A stretch of 64,000 bases of DNA from Syncephalastrum monosporum B8922 (taxonomy: Eukaryota > Mucoromycota > Mucoromycetes > Mucorales > Syncephalastraceae). Both the position numbers and the translations under genes were made by a program. The notes under the pieces are model-generated. The model worked only from the letters and a program-made list of their open reading frames with translations. It ran no database searches and was not told where the DNA came from. The stretch is from NCBI GenBank assembly GCA_000697355.1, contig JNEN01000831.1:47126-111125 (forward strand), in the 5' to 3' direction. This document shows, in pieces, positions 1 to 13,245 of the stretch (the stretch's first letter is position 1; each line of letters opens with the position of its first letter).

Positions 1-1490
1 GCTCCCACCCGAGGCAGAGCGAAACAATCCAGATAAACAGAGTCCTAGTAAACACAAACAGAAAAGCCCGATGTCAGTATCTCACATCATAACCGAGAAC
101 CAGAAAAGCGCGCTCCTCGTTTCTTATTATTATTTTTTTCTTCTTGGCTTTCTCCTCTCGCCCTGTTCCCACGATTTGATCGCGACTTACCGAGACGTAT
201 CGATGGTACTGCGTGCGGTGGCAGAAATAGAGGTAGTGATGGAGAGGCCAAACCAGTTGAAGAAAGCGATCGAGGTCGCGATGGCAATACCAATTTGCCA
301 TACCGCGGAATTATCAAAGAAGTCATGGAAGCCCTTGATGACATCAAAGTGGATGTTTTGGTTGCTAAAGAGCACGTGGAGGATAGGCATTCCAACGAGG
401 ACGGACACGAGACCAAAGGTGCCCTCAAATCCAACCGCCTTGAGCGGTGTGACCTTGTAATGGCTCATGATCTTTTCTTCCACCACAAATTGGGTCGCAG
501 TAAAGAGCTGCGCGCCCAGCACGAGCATGACACCCAAGAGAGATTTGGCATCGAACGTACTGCCGTCCTCGCCTGAGGCCGATGGCTTATTCTGTGGGTA
601 CAGCACAGAAGATAAGCCGACGATGGCCACGCCGCTGACGACCATGACGAGCGAAGCCCATTCGTACAGCTTGAGTCGACGCTGCAAGAAAAGGTAGCTT
701 GCGATGCCGGTAAAGATCACAATTGAGCCACGTAGCATTTGGTAGATACTCGCAGAGGTGAAGAGCAAACCAACGTTCATGATCTACATAACCCAGTTAA
801 AGACCTGGTGATAATTCAGTTCGACGACATTACAGTAGTGGCGGTCATGTCGCAGAGAGTGGGTATCCAGAGGAGGCAGGCACGCAGGCCCGTGAGGGGT
901 TGTCTCGGGTCGTCAGCGTGCTTAGCGATTTCATCGTCGACGACGGCGGCCGCATCGAGCTGGTTGACCGAAGACGGAGGCACACTGGCTGTCGCGACGT
1001 TCTGCTGATGACGCCGCCGCCGTTCCCACACTTGGTAAAAGTGAACCGTCCACACCGCAGCTTCACCCACAAACATGTTGAGCCTAATATTTGACAAGCC
1101 GTGTCAGCCAATAATACATACACACACACACACACACAGACGTGCGTAAATAGATCCGCACATGTCATGCACAAACATGTATGTATCTATCGGTATCCCA
1201 TTTTGCATACTTACGTCTGCCAGACCGGCTGCTCAAAGTAGCGTCGATTGGCGGGATCAGGGTCATTACAATTCTCGACACATTGCATGTCTTGGTACTT
1301 GTTCAAGATGGTATTGCACACGCCTAATCATTACATGTTCCGATCGCGGCACAATGGTCAGAGACATTCATGCAGTTAAATCGCAGATGCTTCTTTTACC
1401 GGAGATCAGCATGCCAACCACCAAGATAAGGGTTGTATTCTTTGCCGAGATAGCATTTGGTTCGGTTGATGTTGGAGAGGAAGAAGGCAT
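1..1490 (-). CDS. SLC35F6-like multi-pass transporter (3' end off the window)
   Basis: Drug/metabolite-transporter superfamily protein of the SLC35F6 (C2orf18) type, expected in endomembranes; substrate not known with confidence. Exons (minus): 1490-1400, 1323-1215, 1083-834, 783-191, 44-<1, all GT-AG with consistent phase. The spliced product starts MPSSSPTST, has a first hydrophobic helix (LILVVGMLISG), a soluble loop with two cysteines (CVENC), the family block CDMTATTIMNVGLLFTSAS, then QMLRGSIVIFTG and the late block SATARSTIDTSRTLFIW. These align in order with the animal protein from its N-terminus to the ninth helix. The last roughly 40-60 residues lie beyond base 1. The start is the only in-frame ATG before helix 1, behind a CT-rich leader. 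Family assignment is firm; transport activity is inferred. Confidence 0.88.
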
Positions 1491-4400
1491 AAGTGAGAGA
1501 GAAGAAGAAGAAGAAAAGAGGAAAAGATAAAAAGATATGCGAATCACTACGTCTCCTGAATGCTGCTTTGTTCTTGGTCGATCATTGGTTCATGCATGCA
1601 TATGGATAACAGCTGACAGATGACGATACGTCTATGTGCGTGCCATCCATTTGTCGGGACACCATCGCTTAATAAAAATATCCGTTGCCTCGAATTCCTT
1701 TACACTCTTCCAACATCAGCATGCTTACACGTCTTCTGTTTGTCTATGCATCTAATTATTTTTGTTTATTTACTTTCACTCCATTATTCCGTACGCTTTT
1801 GGTCACAAATTCCTTTTGTGTCATCTGACCGGATCGTAATGTCCAATTTCGAGCTGCGATTGCGCAACGCCCGCTCTCTCGCACAATGCATATAAACGTA
1901 TTCTCCTGTATCTTCCTTGTTGTATGTGTACATTCGCGTCATGTTTGAGATAGTATGAGTTGCTTCTTCTGAATATCACCTTTTTCTTTTTTTTTTTTTG
2001 GTTCTGTGCCATTAGGAATTGGACCTACCATAGTGACCGCTTCTCTTCAGTAGGATCCATCAGCACACGTGGATGAAAGACACCCTCCTGAGAAGGTTTA
2101 AAGCGGAGGTTCTTAGACACGTCACACTCGAAGTTTTCACTCTGTGCCGTTCAAGGTTGCCGCTGCTTGGAGTAATACTTGCTCAGCCACTGACGCCTTG
2201 CCTCAAACGCGAACCCAAGTGTAAAACGAGAAATTAGAATGACGTCCATAAAAAAGGAGTTTTTGGACGGGGTAACTGGCAATAAAAAAGAACAAAACAA
2301 CGCGGCATTCATTGTGCCTACTTGTTGTCTGTATGTGCATGCGGCCTCGATCATGGAGATAAAGAGCATGTTGTGGGTCCTGATATCCAGATAATACATA
2401 CTTGTCGCAAATATGTTCAGACACACTTGCTCGCTGTATATTCAGCCAATCATCTCATAGCGTATGCCTCGTTCCTTTTTTATTTCCCTAAGTAGATTAT
2501 GCAAGCAGCACTGCAGACTGCTTTAAGTGTGGTGCCTCCTTCAGCAAGACCTCCTGCGTGATACATTGATTTCCACATGTTTGCATACATAGCCGAGCTT
2601 ATGTATAAGAAAAAGATAAAAAATGTTAACGAGTGCGTTCCTGTCTCCGTGTATTTTTATAATATGCTTTATGTGTATCGAGTTGTACTTGATTGTGAAG
2701 AAGATAAGGCCCGGCATGTACGATGCAAGATAGAGGACTATTTCCTGCTTCAGCGTTGAAAAGTACATGGACCCGATCTTTTCTTGTCGAGCCGGACGTC
2801 GTTGCGAGAATTGGACAAAACTGATAACGTACATGAATGTACAGCAATATTAGAACACTCACGGAGCCGTCCTGCTCTGGTCGGGTAATCTCCCGTCCGG
2901 AAAAACACTTGCGCGCGGCTTGGCACTATGTAACAGAGTGTTTGTGTGGTACTTCTTCCCACACCATGCCACACGCCAAAAAAATAAAATAAAAGTAAAG
3001 CGATAAGCACAGGTTACAAGCTTATACGGAAGCAGGCGGGAACATATCACACGTGTCTAGACTATCAAAGTGAACCATGACGTACCTAATATTTATCTCT
3101 TCCTTTTCTCGCTCGTTTCTTTCCATGTCGTTCTCTTGCGAAGTCATAACACGAAGATTACCATAAGTCTGAGTGGAGGGAAAAGCTACAAGAAGACAAG
3201 GTTTTCTCCGGGTTCTACATGTACTCCTTGAGCAAAGATACCTTCAGTTTTTCTACGTTTCTCCGCTTTAGTGAATGCGCAACAAGTTTATTTTAAAAAT
3301 ACAGACTTGTGCACCCTTTGCATGGTAAAAGCAAGAAAAAAGAACGGGTGCTTCCCTAACCAGACCAAAGATTATCCGAATTTAGACTGGCCTCTCTTTA
3401 CGAAAAGAACTTCTCAACCACTTGCAACGCCGACTGTTTACAGAAGCAAAGAGCTTGTACCGAGATTAAAACCTGTATAGATCTAGGGTACTAGATGAAG
3501 CACAGATTTGGAATTCATTTGACTCGTCCGGAAATGATCAAGCTCCCGAAAAGCCATATGTTTCACCAATCATTGATGAGCTTCAGCCGATGGCCTTGTT
3601 ATGGACCCAATATCATCCCATATATCGGCTTTACCGTCCTCCGTTGGTGTCCCTTAACACTGGCATGCGATGATTATTCAAGTAGTATTATGCACGTGGG
3701 CCGGACCCGAAGCAAGAGAGATAAAAAAGAAGGATGTGTTTTCTGCATGGTAAAATACCGGATATATTATATCGGATACCGGGCAAGCCATTCCCGTTCA
3801 ATGTCAAGCCTGTAAGCACCTACAGACATAGTACATGTATGTTTATCCTCTTTGTGAATATCAGCTCGTTTTCTCAGGATGACATACCACTAAACTTTTT
3901 ATTCGGAATGCCGGGCGAGCGATCGCCTTATCACACGACCCAAAAGAAGCTAACGATTGGAGCAAAAAGAAAAACTTTGTCCTACCCATCCGCAACCCCA
4001 TATTTAGCAAAGTCGGTTGGCCTAAACACCCAAGCTTTTTGTGTCATGCAACCCGGGAAAGAGCGCTCTTTTTTTTTATAAAAAAAAAAAAAAGAAAAAA
4101 GGAAGAAAGGACGCATCGCCAATCGCACAGAAACCCAGATCGTGCGCGCGTGCCATGTGTCAAGCATTGCGATCCAGACTATGCCTCGCTGACACAAAAA
4201 AAGAGGTCCAAGAATCATTAGTAAGGGCAGATTGTGAATAATCATATTAATGATGAGTAAATCCTAAATCAAGGGTGTCCGCGGGTCTAGTCGTCCATAG
4301 CGTGATAAGAACGTGAACAATCTCCATGACTCCTAGCAAAAAACGTCCTTTCTTGTCTGTAGTTGTCAGGCGAAACAGACAGCAAATGTAAGTCTGCACC

Positions 4401-4730
4401 AGGTTTTGCGGATGTTATTGAGGAATAAGGTCTGGATCGAGCGTCGGAAACACAAAGAGCGGGTCCACTATTGTTATTAAAAAAAGGCATGTTGCACGTC
4501 GTTTCCCTTGAACATGGCGTTGGGCGCCAAACCAGCGTCAACGCATGTGTGTGTGGGAATCACAGAAAATGAATAAATGGGTCCGATCTCCCTTTTGGCT
4601 TTTCTCTTTTGAATTCCACTTTCCCTTCTTTTCACGCTTCACTCTCCTCTCTTGTTTCGTGCGCACACATATTTCCTAAAGCACCCAACTTCGTCTTCTT
4701 CTTTTCTTCTCTATACAGTCTGTTATAGTA
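1491..4730. other. Intergenic spacer, no supported gene
   Basis: About 3.2 kb between two divergently transcribed genes. Six-frame reading gives only short, low-complexity ORFs (longest about 120 codons) without recognisable domains or splice-joined continuity. It contains AT-rich runs, an A tract near 4080-4095 and a CT-rich stretch at 4600-4715 that looks like the promoter/leader of the following gene. Confidence 0.6.
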
Positions 4731-5882
4731 ATGACAGTCTTATCCGCAGCAAGCCCGTCCGCGAGCATCTGTGTCGATTACCTCTCATATGACTGGCAGG
4801 CCGAGGAACTTGTTCGCGCCCGGCATCAAGTTCAACAACAAATACGTGAAACGAATCTGAAGCTAAACAACAGCGATCCGGAGGAGGACAAAAATACACC
4901 TGCTTGCTTGCAGTCATGCAGCAAGCGGAAAAAGCTCCAGGTCGAGCAGTATCGTTTGGTGCGATATGAAAATGCAGTGTGGAGGCAAATGGCGCGCATT
5001 TGTACCGACAAGCTCAGCCGATTTAACGCTGTTGTGGATCCCTCGACGGTTGACTGGTAAGAAATGCTTAATCTTGTCATCTGACAGGGCACTCTGACTA
5101 ACGCTCTTTTATGACTTTTTTCTTTTCGCTCAACAGGCAAAAGGAGTCTGACATCACGTGTAAGCTTGCATCCTTTGATATCACAGGAGATCAAGGGAAC
5201 GTTTCAAATATCGACTGATTTTGGTCATGTTAGGGCTGTACGGACCACTCTATGTGGACGAAACACAACAGCACCACACTCCGCCGTCGATGTCAACTTC
5301 CTCATCCACGACTTCTACGAGCTCTTCATCCTATTCCCAAAAACAAAATGCATCCCATCCCTCTCCTTCTTCGCCCACTTCCACATCTGCATCATCTACA
5401 ACAACACCCTGCTCTGGCTTGAAGCCAGTACTCAAAAAAACCGATAGTAGCACAGACGTCCTCCAGCATGCTGCATTGCGACGACGACCCGATCTATTTT
5501 TACCATTGACAGATATCGTGCAACGTTTCGAGATTGACAGTGACAAGCTGCGCCAGCGCAGCAACAGTGGGAGCAGCAGCAGCGATAGCAGCAATCACCC
5601 GCTGACGCCGGGTGGTAGTGTGCGCTTCAATCCTGAAATTGTCAAGGTGCAATACCTGCCAGAGACACCTGTGCGTGAATCGCTCTCGCGTGATAACCCT
5701 TACTGGGCGTACGAGGATGATTTCTCGGAGGATGACGACGACGATGACGACTATGTTTGGACAGCACTCGTTGAAATGAGCCGGTTCCTGAAGAGCACGG
5801 CTTTTATCTGCTTACTGGAAATTGCCCACTACATGCGCCATCCATTCCGCAAACCGGCCGTGCAAGGCAATCAGCAGTCGGC

Positions 5883-5918
<36 letters not shown>

Positions 5919-6300
5919 TCAACAAACACAGCAGCGTCGACTCCCACGTCACTATCATTATCGCAGTGGTGGCATAGTAGTTCCCAAACCGCTATCGATA
6001 ACGGCCGCAGCGACGACTGTGATCAAGTCGGTTGCGACTGTCCTTTCAACGTGGCTCCTGTACCAGGGACTCGGCCAAATAACCTGGCTCGTGCGACGCA
6101 CGTTGCGGATCCAGAGGCGGCAGGAGACTGCCAGCGGGCCACTATCGGCTGAACGTCTTGCCGTGGGAGGCACCACGACTCAGTCGGTTCACATCCCCAG
6201 CACAACAACCACTCCCAAGACCACGACCGCAACAGTGCATACCAACAACGCTCGTCGTCGACGACAGGCGGCCATGCTGGAACGAACTGCTTCAGCTTGA
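4731..6300 (+). CDS. DUF1752 (GATA-AreA N-terminal) domain protein, Reg1/Hex2-like
   Basis: Exons 4731-5056, 5137-5159 and 5234-6300 give 471 aa. Residues about 15-125 match the fungal PF08550 module: an entry motif VDYLSYDWQAEELV, a central LVRYENAVWRQM block (family form: RLENASWR) and the ending ITWLYGPLYVD (family form: DVTWLYGPL). The small 23-nt exon is essential for this last motif. The module occurs in AreA-type regulators and in yeast Reg1/Hex2, a targeting subunit of protein phosphatase 1. A later SVRFNPEIVKVQYLP segment resembles the region around Reg1's PP1-docking site, but the basic residue of a strict RVxF motif is missing. Other features are an acidic run EDDDDDDDY, a poly-Gln tract (about 5890-5915) and a possible hydrophobic helix near the C-terminus. 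A phosphatase-targeting role is inferred. Confidence 0.75.
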
Positions 6301-6838
6301 TCCATTTAAAGCTTTTCTTACCCAAATTTATATGTATCATGTATATGTATCAAAAATTCATAGCGTATATTCTTTTATGGTATATCCCATTCCCCGTTAT
6401 TTCATCATACCAGTTGTACATAGCTCACAAAGAGAAAAAAAAAATCCTGAAGCGACAGACAACAAAAATACACAAATGATTGCACAAATAAGGAAGTCAA
6501 GATAGAAAATGGACGTGAGAGCGATATGATTGGATGCCGGAATGCGAGAAAACCACATGGAGTATGAATTAGCAAGCAGCTCCCGAGGTCGGCCGAGGGG
6601 GGCGACCCTTTTTTTTATGTTTTGTTCGGGATCGGATCTTCACAAGCGGCAGCAGACAAGAAATAACGCTGTTCACATAACATTAAGTGATAGGCAGTCC
6701 GTCAACTGGGTTGGTTTGTGAGTGGGTGGAGAATCTCACAACCCTTTTAACCTTTTTTTTTTCTTCCCTTCCCTTTTCTCTTCTCTCTTCACTTTTTTAC
6801 TTCTCACTTTATTATCTTATTTCTTGTTTCTTTGCGCT
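6301..6838. other. Intergenic / 5' leader region
   Basis: About 540 bases between two same-strand genes. The first part is AT-rich and probably holds the upstream gene's polyadenylation region. From about 6745 it is an almost pure pyrimidine run up to the ATG at 6839. No other gene seen. Confidence 0.5.
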
Positions 6839-8630
6839 ATGCAGCAACAGGAAAATATGCTATCGCTCGCCGCTCCACCACCCTCACCACCTTCGTCTTC
6901 GGCCATGAACGACAGTCGACGACCGTCGCTCAAGTATATCTTTGCGCCTCTGAGCCAGCGCGCACCAAAATCGACGACACCCTCAACGAACAAGATCATC
7001 CTCGACTATCTTTTGTACTTGTCTATCCAGTCACGGCTCAAGCAGGCGCACGTTGAGCTGATGGAACTGTCAACGCCTTTGCCAGACAGCTCCGAGTCGA
7101 TTGAAAGGCGAAAGCAGCGGTGGATGGACACCGCGTCCAAGGCTGAACAGGACAAGAACGCAGTGGAGTCGATCGTGGCCGGTATCCTTTCTACGCCTTC
7201 TCGTGCCAAGCCCTCCTTTGAGCTCGACGGCGACTTTGAGCAGAGGCTCCACCTCTGCCAGCTCACGAATCTTGTGTTTGGTCGCTTTGATGCAACTTCA
7301 ACAGGTCAGCACGTGATTGCGCATAACTCGGCCAGACGCCGCCGCCATGAGGCCATGGTCGAGAAAGAGGGCGAGAATGCAGACGAAACGGACGATGATA
7401 CGAAGCGAAAGCAACAGCTTTTTGCGCGGCCTGTTATTCCGCCTTTCTGCCGGCGACATCGTCGCCAGAACTGTTTAGGCTGCAGGTCGGCTTATCTCAA
7501 GACAATGAGGCCTGATCACGCGGAGCAGATGCGTCAGCTCCCCAAAGTCGAGGAGAAAGACTCCCCATCCGCCTCATCTTCGTCCTCTTCCAAACCTACT
7601 ATAACACAACAACAGTCCGGAACGGAGCGTCGACAACTTCCCGCCCCCGCGGGGCTCATTGAAGCCATCCCGACCTTTCTGAAGACGAGCGCCGACATGC
7701 TCCGCCGCACCCTCGAGACCGCTGGCTCGGATTCGGACGGTGCCGCTCGACCCATGATCTTTGCTGGCCAACGCGTCATGGGCGGTGGTATGCCCCCAAG
7801 ATGGTACGATCTCTTCCTTGAGCTCTTGACCCAGGCTGCGATCGAGAGCTACCTCTGCGATGGCCAATCCGGCCTCGAGCCTATCTTCGAAATCTTTTCG
7901 TACGGCGACGTCGAGGACGAGGACGAAGACGACAATGACGATGACAACGATGATAACGATAATGACAACGATAACGACAATGAAAATGACAATGACAACG
8001 ACAACGACAATGAGGAAGACGAGGACCCACAGGAGGACGAATGGGGCGTGCGTGCAGCGGACCACCACCTTCTCTTTCCCAAAACAAGGACCATGTATCT
8101 TTTCAAAACTCAAGTTCGCGAGCGCGAGAAGGAATTCTTTGAAACCGAAGGCGCCGATTTGAAGCAGCATTTCGAAAAGCTTGCACAGCGATACCCGCTT
8201 GAGGCATTTGAGAAGAGCATGGGTGAATTTATCCAAATGATTCTGAGCACGATGGACGTGCCTGCCCTGGATAAGGTAAATTTACTGACAATATAGAGTG
8301 CCTCAACAACACTCAGCGGAATCGGTGGTTGACTGACTGATATTTACCCGTATTTAGTACCAAAAAGGCGATGACAGTCCCATCAAATCGTGCGACTCGT
8401 CTCCGGAACTGAATTCAGCACCGGCTCCACTTCCATCCGTTTACAAGTATCCCGGTGATGGCTCCTTGCTCATGCCGGAAATCCCCGACGTGGACGAAGA
8501 AGATCAACAGGAGACGCCTGTGCTTACACCCAGCAGTGACGCCAACGACCCTGCTGCCCATGCGCATGGCACGAAGCGGGCTGCCTCCTCTGACCTGTCC
8601 GCTCCTGACGCAAAGCGAGCTGCTCGTTAA
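6839..8630 (+). CDS. Acidic low-complexity protein of unknown function
   Basis: Exons 6839-8275 and 8358-8630 encode 569 aa. I chose the ATG at 6839 because the open frame upstream (from 6722) is only the translation of a pyrimidine-rich leader. Visible features are a predicted helical N-terminal region (about residues 40-100), a basic cysteine cluster CRRHRRQNCLGC near residue 205 that could bind metal, a Ser/Gln linker, a segment rich in aromatic and hydrophobic residues (MPPRWYDLFLELLTQAA), an extreme Asp/Asn/Glu tract encoded at about 7905-8040, another folded-looking block and a tail ending KRAAR. I do not recognise the family. A nuclear or chromatin-associated role would fit the composition, but that is a guess. 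Confidence 0.7.
7905..8040 (+). repeat. Asp/Asn/Glu codon repeat inside the coding region
   Basis: Irregular tandem GAC/GAT/AAT/AAC/GAG triplets form a run of roughly 45 acidic or Asn residues in the protein above. The antisense strand is accordingly an open hydrophobic frame, which is a shadow. Such tracts expand and contract readily, so length polymorphism is expected. Confidence 0.85.
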
Positions 8631-9264
8631 TCAAGACGCAACACATTCCCAATTACTACTATCACCACCCACTCACACTTGTACACACGCACACCACTAT
8701 TTGTCATCTTACTGCTCTGACCCACCTTTCCGATTTCCATATACTGCTGTCAGCTACTCGAATCATCGCGTCATACCAACACACACACACATACACATGC
8801 ACACACAGCCTCTTTCTCTTTTTTCCGAGAGATCCCTCGCTTGCTCTATGCGCACCTTGCATTCCATCCTATCATCTTTTGTTGTATTATGTGTCGCCTC
8901 GTTCAGCAATGCATTCCCCCTACTCCTCTCTTCCTCTCGATTTTTTATTTTCATGCGCACCTCTTTTTTTTTCCCCTTTCCCTTTATTTTTGCTGAACAT
9001 ACTACAGAAAGCGTTTTGTTTAATACATTTTTTCTCCCATCCTCACAGTTTGCCGCGTCGATACCCATTGTCTATTAAAGCTTTTTTTTTTCTTTTATTC
9101 ACATGATAGCTCAACAAAGTGGCACGCATCAAAAGTGCTGCACGCAACACTTGTTCACTATTTTTCTTGGAGCTGGTAATTTTTATTTTTACGGAGTGGC
9201 TCGACTTCCCGTTTTACTCTGCAGAAACTTGTCTTTTTCTTTCGAGTAGAGGACTTTTGTTGCC
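8631..9264. other. Intergenic spacer with CA microsatellites
   Basis: About 630 bases of 3' UTR and promoter-like sequence: CA/CACA runs around 8672-8692 and 8780-8808 and pyrimidine-rich blocks up to the importin-11 ATG. Open frames here are shadows of the low-complexity sequence. Confidence 0.5.
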
Positions 9265-12200
9265 ATGACCGATGCGCGTACTCAGCTGCTTCAAGTGCTC
9301 CATGAAGCCGCTTCTCAGGACATTGGCCGCATGAGTCAGGCAGAACAGCTTCTCAAACAGTGGGAGAACGAGCCCAGTTTCTTTGCCATCTTGCAGGTAC
9401 TTTCTGCTGCGCGCGACGCCAAAGATAACCCTTCCCGCTCACCTTGAACAGGACATCTTTTACGATCCTGCCGTCCCACATGACGTGCGTTTTCTCAGTG
9501 GCATTTACCTCAAGAATGGCGTAGGTCGCTTTTGGCGAAAGACGGCCCCTCGGTGAGGAACAAAAAGATCGATCGCGTGGAAGGAATGGCTCATTGACGG
9601 ACGCTAGACCTATCGATCCCCAAGAAAAAACGGCCATTCGACAACGACTCCTCCAGTTTCTCAATGAGCCGAGCAAAAAGGTGACGACTGAAACGAAGGT
9701 CGAGATAGCATCACTGATTCAACAGAATAGCTGACTGCCCAGAACGCGATTATTGTCGCGCGTATTGCTCGGATCGATTATCCCATGGAATGGTAGTATT
9801 TCTGGGGACTTGGCTGGGATGTTCAGAGACTGACATAATCCAAACCCGCTAGGCCCGATCTACTGCCTTCTCTCATACAGGCTATCGAGAGCACACAGGG
9901 CGAACAAGAGGTGCTCGTCCACGACCGTGCGCTGGAAATACTTGTCGAAGTGCTTCAAGAACTCTCGACGCGCTTACTGTCGGCTGGCCGTCGTCAGTTT
10001 GCCGAAATCGCCCCGCGCGTCTTTCAGACAGCCGCCAACCTCTATGTCGCCTATACTTCTCGCATTCTCGCTGCCTTTGAACGTGAAACGAATGCCACCA
10101 CCGCCCTTGAGCTCGAGATTGTCGCGACTGTCATCAAATGCTTGCGTATCCTGATGGTCAATGGCATCCGGGACGTGCACAAGTATGATGAGACCAAGAC
10201 CTTTATCGATCTCAGCCGCCAACGCCTGCAGGAGTTTGTGCGCATCTGTAAGCCGAAAAGCCTGGTTTATTACATTTTCAACTGACACTGCCAAGACGAC
10301 ATGATGGTTCGCCTAGGAGCTGATCCAAAATCAATTGAATTGCTCAGCACCGTTGTCGAGGATCACGGTACATTGTATCTCAACCTGCTCAAGAAGCACC
10401 CTGTCTCGTGCGCACTCGTTCCGGCCTGGACCGATATTCTCAATTATTACTGGCAGAGCATTGTCCAGGAGGGCCAGCGCCTCGTGGACCGATACAAGCC
10501 TGGTAAGCTTGATAAATCATATGCAATGAAGCTAGATATACTCAGTCAAAGCAGACCAACCGCACAAGCCATCTATTTTCGAAGCCTTCTTGCTCCAAGG
10601 CATGCTGCTGGTAAAAGATACTATCAGGAACTCGGCCTACAGTTCCGAGAATGGTAAGCAAGCCAGCCAGCCCCATGTTCATATATTTTGCATTATTTAC
10701 TCATTGTTGATAGCCTCGTCAGATATCCTCTCTACGACTGAAGAAGAAAAGGCGCTGGTGACAGAGGCGCGCAATATCATTTGTCATCGTTTCATCACCC
10801 AGGAGTTTGTCGGCCTCTGTGCCGAGACGCTGGTGACCAAGTACATGCTCCTCACACCTGAAGACTTTGACATGTGGGAGGACGACCCTGAAGGCTGGGC
10901 CCAGTCCATTGACTCTGAAAATTGGGAGTTCGAGCTTCGTGTAAGTCCATCCATGGGTTTGGTTCGGGAATCCATCCTCATTCTATCATATTTCTTTTTG
11001 AAAAAAAAAAGCCATGCGCTGAAGTCACATTCATGAGCTTACTCACACGATTCCGCGAGGAACTGTGTCCCATCCTGCTCTCCCTCGTGGAGCGCGTGAC
11101 GGATGTCTCCGATTATCAGGGCTTGCTTTTCAAGGACGCGGTTTATGCTGCAGTTGGCCTTGGCGTACAGTCTATCTATGGCCGATTCGATTTCGAGGTG
11201 TTTGTGTCGAACCGTGTCATGCCCGAGATTGCCAACAGGGATCCCAAGTAAGGAAACATTAGAATCTGAGATACAATGTGTGTGCTAATATATACTTAGC
11301 TTCAAGGTCCTGCGACGTCGGATCGCCTGGCTCCTCGGCAAGTGGGTCAACGAAGGTATCAGTTCCAACTGCCGTATCACGATTTACGAGGCGCTTCTGG
11401 ACCTCATGCGAGAGGATGAAGATATGGTTGTGCGCTTGACGGCTGCGCACAGCCTGCGACTTGCCATCGACGACTGGGACTTTGAGATCAGCATTGTCCT
11501 GCCCTATCTCGGCACTGCCATGGATCTGTTGTTGAATCTTCTCAACCAGGTCGAGGAGGCCGATACGGTGATGAAACTCATCCATGATCTGAGTGCCATT
11601 ATGGACCGTACGGGAGAACATGTAAGTCCTCGCTTTATCGCATCTCTCATTTGGATGGCTCACTTGTACTCCTAGATGGTACCGTATGCCGCGCGGATTA
11701 TCGAACTATTGGTACCGCACTGGTCGCGCGCATCAGAGAATCCATTATTTCAATCCGCTTTGGTTGTCACTTTTACCAAAATTACGGGAGTAAGTCGTCG
11801 GGAAAGTCCTGAGGCGATCACTAATGCGCTGTATGTTAGATCCTCAAGGAAGAGTCTTCTCATGTCCATGGTCTCTTTCTACCCATTGTCAGCTACTGTA
11901 TCGATCGTAACAACGTAGGTCAAGAACCTAAACGATTTGAATGATATACTGAACATTCAATAGCCAGCACATGTCTATCTACTTGAAGACGCTCTCGATT
12001 TGTGGTGGACGTTGCTGCAGACAGCCACGACCGCGAACCAGGACCTGTTTTCCCTCGTTCCGGCTGCGATTAGTCTGCTCGACTATGACACCGACAGTTT
12101 ACGCAAGGTGTTGCGCATCCTAGAAAGTTATCTCCTTTTGGACGCCACGGCTGTGATTCAGGTAAGACAACGAGAACAATCTTCGTATGAATATCCCACT

Positions 12201-13245
12201 GTATTGGATTACTTAAGTTTTTTTAAGCAATGCGGTTTGCCGTTTTTCCAAGGTTTGGCAAATTACATTGGAAGCGACAAGACAGAAGTGGCAACGAGTG
12301 TTGCGCAGGCGGCTGAGATGGCACTTCAATCAAGTACGGTTCTTGTCTACGGCGAGCCGCTCCTCCAGTCAGGCTTGTTGCACAGCATTATAAAGGTGTT
12401 CCTTGCAGGCGAGGTAACTGGAAGACCACATCCTTAAGAGCCGGAGGGAATTGAACCCCATCTGACGACATTTTACAGCATTATGCACATGTGCTGCTCG
12501 CATACATGAGTGTGCTTGCCCGCCTCGCGGTGTGTGACGCCACATTCACCATTCAGGCTATTCGAGCCATAGGGCAGTCGCTCGCGCCCACAGATTCGGA
12601 CTTTCTCGGTAGCGTGCTGGATCGGTGGATGGACAAGGCATGCGATAATGAAGGACGTTTGACGTGATGGTTGATAACATATTCTCGTCTTTTTTTTTCT
12701 TTAGTTTGATAACATTGGCCACTCGCGCGCACGCAAATTGACATGTGTTGCTTTTACCCACCTTCTCAGCACCTGTGACCCGACTACATTAGCACGGCTG
12801 CCAAACTTGATGGCGATCTGGACAGACGTGCTCGCGGAGGTCAAAGAGTCGGAAGAAGAGTAAGTTTCTGTCTTTTAGCTTTGGTGCTTGCGTGTATATA
12901 TCTGTATGTGCGTGCTAATAGCCGGTAAATAGTGCTTTCTTCTACACAGAGACAGATCTTCAGGGGGATTTAGCGGAACTAGACTTGTCAGCAGAAAAAG
13001 ACAGACGACATGAGGTGAGTTTTGACATTGATTCTTGAGAAGGCACTAAAAACGTGAGGTTCATTTCTCGCTTTTAGCTGCGAAGACACGATGTGGCATT
13101 CACGACGGACTTGAGCGCTATGATACGTCATACATTAAGCGAGTGCGAGACAAATGCGGGAGGCGCGCAAGCCTTTCAAGAGGTTTGTCTGTCCAAAGTT
13201 GACCCAACTTTGCTCGACAAAGTCCGTCAGATCTTGGCGGATTAA
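9265..13245 (+). CDS. IPO11: Importin-11 / Kap120-type karyopherin beta
   Basis: Nuclear import receptor of the importin-beta family, made of stacked HEAT repeats and working through Ran-GTP. Eighteen exons: 9265-9396, 9452-9552, 9608-9680, 9743-9792, 9853-10247, 10296-10502, 10552-10653, 10714-10940, 11012-11247, 11300-11621, 11676-11789, 11840-11914, 11964-12161, 12228-12413, 12479-12637, 12705-12859, 12933-13014, 13078-13245. They sum to 993 aa, close to the animal protein's length. Colinear family blocks include QAEQLLKQWENEPSFF (importin N-terminal region), ARIARIDYPMEWPDLLP, MWEDDPEGW, LLFKDAVYAAVGL, RRRIAWLLGKW and HVYLLEDALDLW. Intron 15 (12638-12704) uses a GC donor. Intron 13 is a multiple of three and open, so retention cannot be excluded. 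The exon 3/4 junction is slightly short relative to homologues. Confidence 0.93.

Noticed and set aside
7574..8236. 220-codon minus-strand ORF with a Val/Ile hydrophobic run
   Set aside because: Antisense shadow of the Asp/Asn repeat in the acidic protein gene.
12440..12480. T-arm-like sequence (ggttcaattcc on the minus strand) suggesting a tRNA
   Set aside because: It lies in an importin-11 intron, and no matching 5' acceptor strand, D-arm or anticodon arm can be formed from the adjacent bases.
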